Source: UBA10649 sp963749905
GTDB taxonomy: Bacteria; Actinomycetota; Actinomycetes; S36-B12
Length of the DNA stretch: 64,000 nt
Direction of reading: 5' to 3'
Assembly (NCBI GenBank): GCA_963749905.1
Contig: CAVVOF010000003.1
Location: 682,001 to 746,000, forward strand
Below, in pieces: positions 1 through 8,056 of this stretch. How positions within the stretch are numbered: position 1 is the first letter of the stretch; each line of letters starts with the position of its first letter. Under the pieces are notes generated by a model, which was not told the DNA's origin, did not search any database, and saw only the letters and a program-made list of their open reading frames with translations. A program made the translations under genes and the position numbers.

Positions 1-629
1 CGCGATACCTCGTGGGGGCTGACGGCCTGCACTCCGCGGTGCGCCGCGCGCTCGGACTCGGCTTGCAGTCGTCCGGCGAGCAACGGTTCGGCATCCGCCA
101 GCACTTCGCGGTGCGGCCGTGGACGGACCTCGTCGAGGTCTACTGGCTCGACGACGCTGAGCTCTACGTGACGCCGGTGAGCGACTCGACGGTGGGCGTG
201 GCCGTGCTTGGCCGTGCACCCTTGGACCTCGACCGCGCGATCGTTCGCGTCCCGTCCCTCGCGTCCCGCCTCGAGTCGGCGCCTCGGGCGAGCGAGTCCC
301 GCGGCGCCGGTCCACTCCGGCAGAACGTGGCGGCACGATCCGTTGGGCGGGCGCTGCTCGTCGGCGACGCGGCCGGCTACGTGGACGCGCTCACCGGCGA
401 GGGGCTGCGCGTCGGCTTCGTCGAGGCCGAGGCAGTCGTGCGGGCGGTGCTCGCGGACGATCCCGACCGCTACGAGGCGGACTGGCGGCGCATCACCCGC
501 TCGTACCGCTGGCTGACCGGGGGGCTGCTGTGGGCGGCATCCCGTCGTCGGGTGCGGCCGATGATCGTGCCCGCCGCACGGGCGCTCCCACCGGTGTTCG
601 GCCGGATCGTGGACTCGCTGGCCGCGTAG
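1..629 (+). CDS. FAD-dependent oxidoreductase, geranylgeranyl-reductase/PHBH-like (5' end missing)
   Basis: This is the C-terminal part of a flavoprotein of the PHBH fold. The frame is open from base 3, so the N-terminal FAD-binding Rossmann motif lies outside the window. The first visible residues, RYLVGADGLHSAVRR, are the family's conserved GADG-x-x-S-x-V-R segment that contacts FAD. A second FAD motif, LLVGDAAGYVDALTGEGL, follows about 110 residues later and matches the GD motif of geranylgeranyl reductases and related hydroxylases. The gene ends 6 bases from the convergent UbiA prenyltransferase. A flavin reductase beside a prenyltransferase suggests polyprenyl-lipid modification, but the substrate cannot be read from sequence. 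An aromatic hydroxylase is an alternative. Confidence 0.8.
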   Translation, partial: RYLVGADGLHSAVRRALGLGLQSSGEQRFGIRQHFAVRPWTDLVEVYWLDDAELYVTPVSDSTVGVAVLGRAPLDLDRAIVRVPSLASRLESAPRASESRGAGPLRQNVAARSVGRALLVGDAAGYVDALTGEGLRVGFVEAEAVVRAVLADDPDRYEADWRRITRSYRWLTGGLLWAASRRRVRPMIVPAARALPPVFGRIVDSLAA

Positions 630-635
630 GCGGCG

Positions 636-1463
636 TCAGCCCACCCGATCGCCGAGAACCGCGGTGACGATCACGAGCACCGCGACGTCGACCGCGACCA
701 TCGCCACGATCGCCTGGAACATCGCGGCCCGACGCTGCGATCGGGAGCCGAGGACGAGCGCAGCAAGGAAGACCACGATGACGAGCAGGGCCAGCCACCG
801 GCTGACCTCGGCCGTGACCACGGCCAGGATCCCACTCCCAACGGCCAGCAGCACCCAGCACAGGACGATGGACCGGCGGGCGCCGAGGCGGACGACCAGT
901 CCGCCGACTCCCGCGGCCCGGTCCGACTCGACGTCAGGCAGGGCGTTGGCCAGGTGCGCGCTCACGCCGACGATGGCGAACACGGCGACGGACCACGGTG
1001 TCGGCGGCTCCCCGTCCAGGCCGAGGGACAGGAAGGCCGGCATCGCCCCGAAGGCCAGGGCGTACGGGAGCCAGGACCACGCCGTGCGCGAGAGCCGCAC
1101 GTTGTAGAGCCAGGCCATCAGGATGGCGAAGACGTGGAACGAGCCGCCCAGCCAGCCGGCCACCGCCCAGCTGAGCACGCAGGCCGCGGCGAGCGCCGTC
1201 GTGGCCGAGATCCACAGCGCCCGCGGCGACACGGCCTGAGCGACCGTCGGCTTGCTCGCCCGGCCGACGCGCGCGTCCAGGGCGGCGTCGAACGCGTCGT
1301 TGCTCCACCCCACCGACAGCTGGCCGAGGAAGATCGCGGCGAACACCGTCGCGAGTGGCCACCCCGACCAGCCCAGGCTCCACGCGAAGGCGGTGATGAC
1401 CAGCGAGACGGCCAGCGTCGGCAGCGCGTGGGCAGCCGTGACGAAACCGCGGAGCCGACGCAT
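636..1463 (-). CDS. UbiA-family prenyltransferase
   Basis: A 275-residue integral membrane prenyltransferase. It carries the family's first aspartate-rich motif NDAFDAALD (around residues 55-63), which binds the Mg-prenyl diphosphate, and the second DxxxD-type motif DVESD in a later cytoplasmic loop. Several hydrophobic helices alternate with these loops, as in UbiA/MenA proteins. The ATG at 1463 is chosen because GGGAGG precedes it at normal spacing. An in-frame start 16 codons upstream would remove that ribosome site and break a leader shared with the divergent gene. It converges on a flavin reductase, so a joint role in a prenylated quinone or lipid pathway is plausible. The aromatic acceptor is unknown. 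Confidence 0.85.
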   Translation of the reverse strand: MRRLRGFVTAAHALPTLAVSLVITAFAWSLGWSGWPLATVFAAIFLGQLSVGWSNDAFDAALDARVGRASKPTVAQAVSPRALWISATTALAAACVLSWAVAGWLGGSFHVFAILMAWLYNVRLSRTAWSWLPYALAFGAMPAFLSLGLDGEPPTPWSVAVFAIVGVSAHLANALPDVESDRAAGVGGLVVRLGARRSIVLCWVLLAVGSGILAVVTAEVSRWLALLVIVVFLAALVLGSRSQRRAAMFQAIVAMVAVDVAVLVIVTAVLGDRVG

Positions 1464-1573
1464 GCCGTGAGCCTCCCACTCCGCGTCGAGACCTGCTGGC
1501 AACCACACCAACCGGCGAACTAGTTGTCGGTTTCAGCAGGTCTCGGCGGGAGTGGGTGGGAGGGTGAGGCATG
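1461..1573. promoter_or_regulatory. Mirrored divergent promoter/leader region
   Basis: The UbiA gene (minus) and the LLM gene (plus) have nearly identical 5' leaders pointing away from each other. CAGCAGGTCTCG occurs at 1534-1545 on the plus strand and, as a perfect inverted copy, at 1487-1498. In both directions it continues with a G-rich AGTGGG..GGAGG segment and ends in GGCATG. Between the copies lies an imperfect palindrome centred on AACTAGTT (1511-1531), a likely operator or overlapping promoter core. This implies coordinated control of both genes. The binding protein is unknown. Confidence 0.6.
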
Positions 1574-2458
1574 ACCGTGGACGTGGGTGTCGTCATCCGA
1601 CCGCAGGTACCGCCGGAGATCATGCGGGGCCTGTTTCAGCACGCGGAGTCCGTCGGGCTCGAGCAGGTGTGGCTGTGGGAGGACTGCTTCCTCGAGGGCG
1701 GCGTGTCGTCCGCGGCCACCGCGCTGGCCGACACCGAGCGGCTCGCCGTCGGGATCGGGCTGCTGCCGGTCCCCCTGCGCAACGTCGCCGCGACCGCCAT
1801 GGAGATCGCGACCCTGGACCGCCTGCACGGTCAACGGCTGCGGGTTGCGGTCGGGCACGGCGTGCAGGAGTGGATGGGCCAGGTCGGCGCCCGCGCCGAA
1901 TCGCCCCTGACGCTCATGCGCGAGTACCTCAGCGCCCTGCGCCGCCTGCTCGCGGGCGAAACCGTCAGCACCGACGGGACGTACGTCCGGCTCGACCACG
2001 TGGCGCTCGACTGGCCGCCATCCGAGCCGACGCGGATCCTGATGGGCGCGGCCGGCCCGAAGTCCCTGAGCCTGGCTGGCGAGCTCGCCGACGGCGTCGT
2101 CCTGATGGAGGACACCTCGCCGGACGCGCTCGCGTCCGCGCTCGCGGCCATTCAGGAGGGTCGCGAGAAGGGGCATCGACGGGACGCCTTCGACGTCGTC
2201 GTGTACCTGCGTGCCTACCGGGGTCCCGATGCCCAGGAGAAGCTGCGCCGCGACGCCAAGTACCCGACCGGCAACTTCGGCATCGAGCTCACCGCATCCG
2301 CGGTCGGGCAGGCCGTGGCCGACCTGGCCGGCGCGGGTGCGACGACAGTGGTCCTCGTGCCCGCCGGCGACGAGGACTCCGTGCCGGCCTACCTCGACCA
2401 GGCCGCGGGCATCATCGGCGAGATCCAGCCGACGACGCCCACGGCCCCGCAGGGGTAG
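1571..2458 (+). CDS. LLM class flavin-dependent oxidoreductase (F420/FMN type)
   Basis: A 295-residue TIM-barrel oxidoreductase of the bacterial luciferase-like superfamily, which in actinobacteria mostly use F420 or FMN. Diagnostic segments are the early LEQVWLWEDCF strand-helix, RLAVGIGLLPVP, the MEIATLDRLHGQRLRVAVGHG segment (quoted in parts: MEIATLDRLH, RLRVAVGHG) with the following MGQVG, and ILMGAAGPKSL, the usual cofactor phosphate-binding region. The start ATG is preceded by GGGAGGGTGAGG. It is divergent from the UbiA gene with a shared mirrored leader and ends 1 base from the convergent carbonic anhydrase. The substrate is unknown. Confidence 0.85.
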   Translation: MTVDVGVVIRPQVPPEIMRGLFQHAESVGLEQVWLWEDCFLEGGVSSAATALADTERLAVGIGLLPVPLRNVAATAMEIATLDRLHGQRLRVAVGHGVQEWMGQVGARAESPLTLMREYLSALRRLLAGETVSTDGTYVRLDHVALDWPPSEPTRILMGAAGPKSLSLAGELADGVVLMEDTSPDALASALAAIQEGREKGHRRDAFDVVVYLRAYRGPDAQEKLRRDAKYPTGNFGIELTASAVGQAVADLAGAGATTVVLVPAGDEDSVPAYLDQAAGIIGEIQPTTPTAPQG

Positions 2459-2459
2459 A

Positions 2460-2951
2460 TCAGGCCTGGACCTCCACCAGCCGGCCGGTGGCGACGTCGA
2501 AGACGAAGCCGCGTACCTGGTCGGTGTGGGGGATGAAGGCACTGGACGTGATCCGCCTGATCGAGCGGCGCACGTCCTCCTCCACGTCATCGAACGCCTC
2601 GGCCGACCACTCGGGCTTCAGTCCGGTCTCGTCGGCGATTCCCTCGCGGAACTCGTCGTCCGTGAAGGTGAGCATTCCGCAGTCGGTGTGGTGGATGAGG
2701 ATGATCTCTCGCGTGCCCAGCAGTCGCTGGCTGATGGCCAGCGACCGGATCTCGTCGGCGGTGACGACGCCACCCGCGTTGCGGATCACGTGCGCCTCGC
2801 CCTCCTTGATCCCCAGCACGGCGGCGACGTCGAGGCGAGCATCCATGCAGGCGACGACGGCCACGCCCCGCGAGGGCGGCAGCGGCAGCGGTCCCTCGAA
2901 CGTCTCGGCGTAGGTCGCGTTGTTCGACAGGTACTCGTCGGTGACGGTCAT
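2460..2951 (-). CDS. Beta-carbonic anhydrase
   Basis: A 163-residue class beta carbonic anhydrase catalysing CO2/bicarbonate interconversion in the cytoplasm. The Zn ligands are visible: Cys35 and Asp37-x-Arg39 in ACMDARLD, then His88 and Cys91 in HHTDCGM. Length and ligand spacing match the short mycobacterial type (Rv1284-like). The ATG at 2951 has GGACGAGGA upstream. A longer frame extending through the arr promoter is rejected. The 5' region contains a GGGG-ACATG-CCCC inverted repeat (2966-2978) just before the ribosome site, a possible operator. It is divergent from arr across about 155 bases. Confidence 0.92.
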   Translation of the reverse strand: MTVTDEYLSNNATYAETFEGPLPLPPSRGVAVVACMDARLDVAAVLGIKEGEAHVIRNAGGVVTADEIRSLAISQRLLGTREIILIHHTDCGMLTFTDDEFREGIADETGLKPEWSAEAFDDVEEDVRRSIRRITSSAFIPHTDQVRGFVFDVATGRLVEVQA

Positions 2952-3106
2952 TCCTCGTCCTTTCGGGGGACATGCCCCATTCGCAGTTACGATCGGTCCG
3001 CAGAGGATTTCCCAGTCGTCGCGCAGCCCGGCCACCCCCCTCGTCAGTTGCAAGGGCTGGGCAGATGACGACTCGTTGCGCGACCTGACCCGAAGCGGAG
3101 GTGACG
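2952..3106. promoter_or_regulatory. Divergent intergenic region, carbonic anhydrase / arr
   Basis: This 155-base divergent spacer must hold the promoters of both flanking genes. The small inverted repeat GGGGACATGCCCC (2966-2978) sits directly upstream of the carbonic anhydrase ribosome site. GGAGGTGA at 3097-3104 is the arr ribosome site. I see no convincing -35/-10 pair for either direction. Confidence 0.4.
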
Positions 3107-3532
3107 GTGAACGATCCCCAATCGGCTGGCCCCGCAGACCCGGGACCGTTCTTCCACGGCACCAAGGCCGCACTGCAGATCGGGGATCGGCTGGTGGCCG
3201 GCAACGACTCCAACTTCGGCGCCGGCGCGACGGCGAACTTCGTCTACCTCACCGCCACGCTCGACGCGGCGGTCTGGGGAGCGGAGCTGGCGCTGGGTGA
3301 CGAGCCGGGCCGCATCTACGTGGTCGAGCCCACCGGTCCGTTCGAGGACGATCCGAACCTGACCGACAAGAAGTTCCCGGGCAACCCCACGCGGTCGTAC
3401 CGGACCAGAGCCCCTCTGGTGGTGGTCGGCGAGGTCGAGGAGTGGGAGGGCCACCCCGCGGAGGTGCTCACCGCGATGCTCGACCATCTCGCGGAGCTCA
3501 AGCGCCAAGGCATCGAAGCCATCAACGACTAG
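3107..3532 (+). CDS. arr: NAD+--rifampin ADP-ribosyltransferase (Arr)
   Basis: A small enzyme that transfers ADP-ribose from NAD+ to rifamycins and inactivates them. The whole chain is recognisable: GPFFHGTKAAL near the N-terminus, VWGAELALGDEPG, then the family signature VEPTGPFEDDPNLT followed by KKFPGNPTRSYRT and EEWEGHPAEVL. About 141 residues, the normal length for Arr. I prefer GTG at 3107, which has GGAGGTGA at 3097-3104 in front. The GTG at 3101 overlaps that ribosome site. Chromosomal arr genes are common in actinobacteria, so this need not be recently acquired. Base composition matches its neighbours and no mobile element is adjacent. Confidence 0.95.
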   Translation: MNDPQSAGPADPGPFFHGTKAALQIGDRLVAGNDSNFGAGATANFVYLTATLDAAVWGAELALGDEPGRIYVVEPTGPFEDDPNLTDKKFPGNPTRSYRTRAPLVVVGEVEEWEGHPAEVLTAMLDHLAELKRQGIEAIND

Positions 3533-3552
3533 GACGGGCCTAGGATCCCGCC

Positions 3553-4107
3553 ATGGCGACTAACCCCGATCGCGCGAGCTATTTCCCCGCCATCGAGAAG
3601 AAGTACGGGCAGCCGATGTCCTACTGGTTCGACCAGATGGAGCAGATCTCCGACCGCAAGTACCCCGAGCAGATCGCGTTCCTCAGGGAGAACCACGGCT
3701 TCAGCCAGGCGCATGCCAACGCGCTGGTGATGTACTCCCGCGGGTCGACGAGCGCGCACCGCGTGCACACCCTCGACGAGTACCTCGCCCCCCATGACGA
3801 GACCAAGCGGGCAACGGTCGCGGCGATCTTCGCGGCCATCACGTCGAAGTACCCGAGGATGGAGATCGTCATCGCGTGGAACCAGCCGATGCTCAAGCTC
3901 GACGGGCAGTACGTCTTCGGCGTCTCCGTGCTGACGAACCACATCCTGATCGCCCCCTGGGGCTCGGGCATCATCGACCAGTTCCGGCCGCGGCTCACCG
4001 ACTACAAGGTGAACAAGAAGACCATCCAGGTGCCCGTCGACTGGAAGCCGGACGCCGCGCTCCTGCGCGACATGGTGGCGGCGCGGATCGACGAGATCTC
4101 GGGCTGA
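3553..4107 (+). CDS. DUF4287/DUF5655 domain protein
   Basis: A 184-residue soluble protein with two domains. The first (about residues 5-70) is the DUF4287 helical domain, recognised by SYFPAIEKKYGQPMSYWF and LRENHGFSQAHANALV. The second (about 80-180) is a DUF5655/DUF1801-like domain with KYPRMEIVIAWNQPM and a basic C-terminal half. No enzymatic activity is established for this family. The start is supported by a leaderless promoter: TAGGAT at 3541-3546, six bases, then ATG. It is a monocistronic unit 20 bases after arr. Confidence 0.8.
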   Translation: MATNPDRASYFPAIEKKYGQPMSYWFDQMEQISDRKYPEQIAFLRENHGFSQAHANALVMYSRGSTSAHRVHTLDEYLAPHDETKRATVAAIFAAITSKYPRMEIVIAWNQPMLKLDGQYVFGVSVLTNHILIAPWGSGIIDQFRPRLTDYKVNKKTIQVPVDWKPDAALLRDMVAARIDEISG

Positions 4108-4198
4108 GCGGACAACTGCCGCCAGCGCGCATCACCACCGTCGGAGGATGAGACTGGTGGAGTGCCGTCGTGCTGCGGCACTGAGTGAGGAGGTTCCC

Positions 4199-4360
4199 AT
4201 GACCCATTCCGAGGAACTGCTGAATCACCCGCCCGCCATGGCGGAGATGGCCGGTAGCGCGCTGGACTCCGAGAGCCACGCCGCGTCACCCGTTCATCCC
4301 GGACATCCCGAGGAAGTGCCACTGGGCATGGCGCAGATCGAGACCGAGACGCAGGAGTAG
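4199..4360 (+). CDS. Small hypothetical acidic protein (53 aa)
   Basis: Encodes MTHSEELLNHPPAMAEMAG and onward, an acidic, proline- and histidine-containing peptide without membrane segment or known motif. The ATG at 4199 has GAGGAGG at good spacing, which argues that it is a real gene. An upstream ATG at 4148 has GGAGG immediately adjacent and would be less efficient. Function unknown. Confidence 0.5.
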   Translation: MTHSEELLNHPPAMAEMAGSALDSESHAASPVHPGHPEEVPLGMAQIETETQE

Positions 4361-4387
4361 CGCCAGAGCTCAACAGGCGTCGACTCG

Positions 4388-4723
4388 CTAGAACATCTCG
4401 CGACGGTAGCGGCGCGCCTCGCGCCACCGCTCCCACCACGTCATCTCCGAGCGTTCCTGGGTGACCTTGGACCGCAGTCGCCGCATTTCGCCGTCGAGGG
4501 CGTGCTCGGCCTCCAGACGGCGACGCTCCTCGAGAGCCCCGTGCCACTCGGCTGTCGCCTGGGCGAGCAGATCGTCCGCATCCGCGCGGCGCGCGGGATC
4601 GTGCGCCACGGAGCCGTCGGACATCATGAGTTCGTGCGTCAGGCTCGCAACGGTGGCCTGGCAGGTCTGCTCACGCAGGATCGCGCGCGCCAGCGCGGCC
4701 GGGGGACGTTGCTCGTGATGCAC
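4388..4723 (-). CDS. Hypothetical helical/coiled-coil protein
   Basis: A 111-residue charged protein rich in Arg, Glu and Ala. The stretch from about residue 45 to the end (LLAQATAEWHGALEERRRLE, then an Arg/Glu-rich tail) is predicted by eye to be a long amphipathic helix or coiled coil. No known domain. The GTG start at 4723 has TACAGT seven bases upstream (4731-4736), consistent with the leaderless promoters seen elsewhere in the window. It lies convergent to the preceding small ORF, separated by 27 bases. Confidence 0.5.
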   Translation of the reverse strand: MHHEQRPPAALARAILREQTCQATVASLTHELMMSDGSVAHDPARRADADDLLAQATAEWHGALEERRRLEAEHALDGEMRRLRSKVTQERSEMTWWERWREARRYRREMF

Positions 4724-4769
4724 GCTGAAGACTGTAACTTCCCGGAGCGGCGATCCCGCGCAGGCTGAG

Positions 4770-5640
4770 CTACCGGAAACTCGCGTCGAGGGCCGCCTTC
4801 ACGTCCGCGAGGTAGTCGACGTGGGCCGCGATCGCGGGCAGTCCCACCTTCTCCGTGAGCACACAGACTCCCGTACCGCCCGCCACCTGCCAGCGCACCG
4901 CGGTGTCCACGACGTCCTTCGCGGACCGCGCACGGGTGAGGATGAGCTCGAGCCCGAACCCGTCCTCACTCCGACCGGCCTCCCGGAGGTGGTATCGCAC
5001 CCGCGCCAAGCCCTCGATCGCCGAGTCGACGTCGCCCGCGAAGGAGTAGCCGTCCCCGAGGGTTCCCCCACGCCGATAGGCGGGCTCGCTGAACCCACCC
5101 ACCCAGATCGGGATCTGCCGCGTCGGCCGGGGGTTGATGCAGCAGCGCTCGAGGTGGTGGAACTGTCCCTGGTACGTCACCAACGGCTCGGCCCACAGCA
5201 GTCGCAGCACCTCGATCTGCTCGTCCAGGCGCGGACCCCGGGTCGCGAAGTCCTCGCGCAGGGCGTCGTACTCGACCCAGTTCCAGCCGGTCCCCACACC
5301 GAGACGAAGCCGGCCGCCCGAGAGCAGGTCCGCGTCGGCCGCCTGCTGGGCGACCAGGGCGGTCTGCCTCTGCGGCAGGATCAGGACGCCGGTGGCGAGC
5401 TCGATCCGCTCGGTGATGCCGGCGAGGTAGCCGAACGCGACGAACGGATCGTGGAACGAGTCGTCGCTCGGTGTACGGACCCCACAGCGGCGGCTCACGG
5501 TCGGCGTGCTCGGCACCGACCACGTGGTCGTAGAACAGCAGGCTGTCGAAGCCGAGTTCGTCGACGGCCAGGCCGAGGTCGCGAAGCGCCGCGGGATCGC
5601 CGTGCGTCTCGTTCTGCGGGTAGACGACGCCGAACTTCAC
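4770..5640 (-). CDS. LLM class F420-dependent oxidoreductase, interrupted by a frameshift
   Basis: Luciferase-like TIM-barrel oxidoreductase. The N-terminal ~55 residues (MKFGVVYPQNETHG, FDSLLFYDHVVGAEH, PPLWGPYT) are in one frame and the rest (SFHDPFVAFGYLAG, RLRLGVGTGWNWVEY, IPIWVGGFSEPAYRR) is in another. The span is 871 bases, one more than a multiple of three. Removing one base of the GG at 5470-5471 restores GPYTSDDSFHDPF, the sequence expected for this family, and a 289-residue protein. I therefore read it as one gene with a one-base insertion, either a sequencing error or a fresh mutation. Its ATG overlaps the stop of the NTF2-like gene by four bases, so the two are translationally coupled. 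Substrate unknown. Confidence 0.8.
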
Positions 5641-6086
5641 TGCTTGGCCCTGCGCGGATTCACCACTCCACCGTCACGGCGCGGCTCGATGCCAGCCTCC
5701 AGCACCCGACGTTCCCGGATCCGCCACGTGCCGTCGATGAGTTCCCACCGGTCGTGGTACTCGCCCCAGAGGATCATGTCCGGCTTGCTGCGGTCGAGGA
5801 ATCGGTGCCACGCGCGCACATAGCTGATGGCGGTGGCGTCCGTCTCGCTCGTGAAGGTGACGGCGATGTTCGAGATGAGGTGCTGCGTCGCCTCGAACTG
5901 CGCCAGGACCCGGCTCATCCAGTCGACGACCGCGTCCACGCCGTGAATGTCACCACTGTGCGGTGAGGCGAAGACGCACGCCTTCGCGAAGACGTCCCGG
6001 TGGTTCTCCGGCTCGAACCAGTCGGTGGCTCGCGCGTAGCGGAACATCTGGTCGGCGATGGCCGCCCGATCCTCGAGTCGATCCAT
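5637..6086 (-). CDS. NTF2/SnoaL-like fold protein
   Basis: A 149-residue protein with the SnoaL/nuclear-transport-factor-2 cone fold. Typical elements are the N-terminal helix RAAIADQMFRYARATDWF, FASPHSGDIHGVDAVVDWM, and the C-terminal strands WGEYHDRWELIDGTWRIRER. Many members are cyclases, dehydratases or isomerases, or binding proteins. Nothing here fixes the reaction. The ATG at 6086 has AGAGGGG upstream, so the 12-residue extension is rejected. It is first in a two-gene operon with the LLM oxidoreductase (ATGA overlap), which suggests action on the same substrate. Confidence 0.75.
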   Translation of the reverse strand: MDRLEDRAAIADQMFRYARATDWFEPENHRDVFAKACVFASPHSGDIHGVDAVVDWMSRVLAQFEATQHLISNIAVTFTSETDATAISYVRAWHRFLDRSKPDMILWGEYHDRWELIDGTWRIRERRVLEAGIEPRRDGGVVNPRRAKQ

Positions 6087-6205
6087 GGGTGCCCCTCTGG
6101 TCGGTGCTCGTCTGGCCAGCACTCAGCCTGCCGTCCGGGCAGAGTAGCGGCCGCTGCGAGCAGGCGGCTATTGCCCGCCGCCCGCGACTCCGCGGACCGG
6201 CCGAC

Positions 6206-6214
6206 CTACCGTGG
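6206..6214 (+). promoter_or_regulatory. Leaderless -10 element (CTACCGTGG)
   Basis: TACCGT at 6207-6212 lies exactly six bases before the ATG at 6219. The nine-base string CTACCGTGG recurs with the same spacing before the genes at 23778 and 33123. Confidence 0.6.
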
Positions 6215-6218
6215 AGTC

Positions 6219-7205
6219 ATGGTCACCGTCGTTACCGGGGCCGCAGGACACGTCGGCGTCAACCTGGTCCGGGCACTCCTCGACGAGGACCGGGACGTCC
6301 GCGTGGTCGACATCATCGATCCTCGGCCGTTGGTCGGTCCCGGCGTCGACTGGGTCAAGGCCGACGTGCGCGACGAGGACGCCATGCGCGCCGCGCTCAC
6401 CGGTGCCTCGACGGTCTTCCACCTCGCAGCAGTGATCTCGGTCGCCGGGTCCCGCGGTGGACTGGTCGAGAGCGTGAACGTCGGTGGGGTGCGCGCGACC
6501 TCGCGGGGCGCGTTGCGCGCGGGGGTCTCGCGATTCGTGCACTGCTCGTCCGTGCATGCCTTCGACCTGATGGCCTGTCGCGATCGGGTCGTGGACGAGC
6601 GATCCCCTCGGGCAACGGATCCCGGCCTGCCGATCTACGACCGCTCGAAGGCGGCCGGCGAGCGCATGCTGGGCGAGGCGGTGCGGGACGGACTGCCCGC
6701 GGTCATCGTCAACCCCAGCGGGATCATCGGGCCGATCGACGTCGGTCCGTCGCGCATGGCCGAGGTCCTTCGGGCCGCTGCCCGCGGGCGGCTCCCGGCG
6801 ACGGTGACGGGGAGCTTCGACTGGGTGGATGTTCGCGACGTGGTCTCCGCTCTGCTGGCGGCCGAAAGCCGCGGAGCGGTCGGCGAGAACCACCTCCTAG
6901 GCGGTCGATCCGCGACGCTGTCCGAGCTCGCGGCACTCGCATGTGACGCGACTGGCGCTCGCCGCCCGTTGGCAGACCTGCCCCTGTGGTTCGCGAAGAT
7001 CTGGTCTCCCGCGGCCACCTCACTCGCGTCGCGCAGTCGCAACCCGCTGCTCTACACCTTTGACTCACTGCACGCACTCGAGAGCCGGCCACGCATAGAT
7101 CACAGCAAGGCCACTGCGACCCTGGGGTTCCACCCACGCCCGCTGGAGCAGACGGTCTCGGACCTGATCACGGCCGAGTCGCTCGTGCGGGCCCCCGCTC
7201 GGTGA
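6219..7205 (+). CDS. NAD-dependent epimerase/dehydratase (extended SDR)
   Basis: A 328-residue extended short-chain dehydrogenase. It has the NAD-binding GAAGHVG at residues 7-13, an acidic residue after the second strand (VVDI) typical for NAD use, and the catalytic Tyr140-x3-Lys144 in YDRSK, with Ser111 in HCSSVHAF as the likely third catalytic residue. Members act as sugar-nucleotide epimerases, dihydroflavonol-type reductases or 3-beta-hydroxysteroid dehydrogenases. The large C-terminal part without sugar-nucleotide signatures points to a small lipophilic substrate, which is inference. The ATG at 6219 is favoured by the adjacent TACCGT box. The frame remains open upstream but overlaps the divergent gene. 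Confidence 0.8.
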   Translation: MVTVVTGAAGHVGVNLVRALLDEDRDVRVVDIIDPRPLVGPGVDWVKADVRDEDAMRAALTGASTVFHLAAVISVAGSRGGLVESVNVGGVRATSRGALRAGVSRFVHCSSVHAFDLMACRDRVVDERSPRATDPGLPIYDRSKAAGERMLGEAVRDGLPAVIVNPSGIIGPIDVGPSRMAEVLRAAARGRLPATVTGSFDWVDVRDVVSALLAAESRGAVGENHLLGGRSATLSELAALACDATGARRPLADLPLWFAKIWSPAATSLASRSRNPLLYTFDSLHALESRPRIDHSKATATLGFHPRPLEQTVSDLITAESLVRAPAR

Positions 7206-7215
7206 AGGGTCGGGA

Positions 7216-7974
7216 TCAGTCGCTGCGGCCGGAACCCGACTCGATGGTCACCAACGCCTCCAACGCGGTGCGCGCCTCGGACAGTCGCTGGCGCGTCTCC
7301 GCGACCCGACTGACAGCCTGCTGCTCGGCGTCGAGGGCCCCTTGCAGGGACTGTTCGAGCTCCGCGACCTCGAGTTCCGCTGCCTGCACCTCGGTGTTCA
7401 GGACCACCATGGCGGGCGAGAGCGCCGGCTCCTCCTCGACGGCGGCCGGCTCCTCGTCGAACACCGGCTCGGGCAGGTAGACCGGCTCGGGCGCGCGCGC
7501 GGGCTCCGGGGCCTGCATTCGGACGTCCTCGGACAGCAGCGCACGGCTGCTCTCGAGGTCTCCCGACACCTCCGAGTCCGGCTCCAGGTCCGTCCAGACC
7601 AGCGCGGGCTCTGGACCGGCGTCGCCCGACCGACCAGCGCTGGACGCGGTGGACTCGAACTCGAGCTCCGGGGCGTCCGGAAGGTCCTCCTTCATGAACC
7701 AGTCGGCGTCGAACTCGAAAACCTCGAGCAGAGCCGCGCCAAGCTCCTCAGCAGAGACCGGCCTCACTACCGGCGGGGCGCCCTCGGCACTGGGCGGTGC
7801 GCCAGGCTCCGAATCGGTGTGGATGATCGTGTAGCGCTTCATCAACTCGTCGGTGACCCGGGTCAGGTGCTCCCGCTGCTCGTCACTCAGCCCGGGACCC
7901 TTGGTGCTGAACTCGTCCTCATGACCTGGGATGAGGCGTCGCCAACCGCCTGCCCTCGACTCGGGGGGTGCCAT
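7216..7974 (-). CDS. Hypothetical acidic protein with C-terminal coiled coil
   Basis: A 252-residue, strongly acidic, Pro/Glu-rich protein. Residues about 60-175 look disordered (repeated PEPVYLPEPVFDEEPA-type text), and residues about 185-245 form a likely coiled coil (LNTEVQAAELEVAELEQSL, ending in RLSEARTALEAL). No signal peptide or membrane segment. The ATG at 7974 has ACGGAGAG upstream. It is divergent from the DUF2277 gene and convergent to the epimerase, separated by 10 bases. Not recognised. The architecture is reminiscent of scaffolding or cell-envelope-associated proteins but gives no firm function. Confidence 0.6.
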   Translation of the reverse strand: MAPPESRAGGWRRLIPGHEDEFSTKGPGLSDEQREHLTRVTDELMKRYTIIHTDSEPGAPPSAEGAPPVVRPVSAEELGAALLEVFEFDADWFMKEDLPDAPELEFESTASSAGRSGDAGPEPALVWTDLEPDSEVSGDLESSRALLSEDVRMQAPEPARAPEPVYLPEPVFDEEPAAVEEEPALSPAMVVLNTEVQAAELEVAELEQSLQGALDAEQQAVSRVAETRQRLSEARTALEALVTIESGSGRSD

Positions 7975-8056
7975 GGCTCTCCGTTCTCTCAAGGCGAGTA
8001 TCGGCTCCTCTGCCGTCACACGCCACCTCGACGCGGATCCGTCGTACTCTCGCCGC

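Noticed and set aside
3107..3532. arr on a cassette or transposon
   Set aside because: No integrase, attC-like site, IS ends or change in base composition around it.
6000..7205. 401-residue version of the epimerase
   Set aside because: The extension overlaps the divergent NTF2-like gene and lacks the Rossmann strand order; the ATG at 6219 has a -10 box in place.
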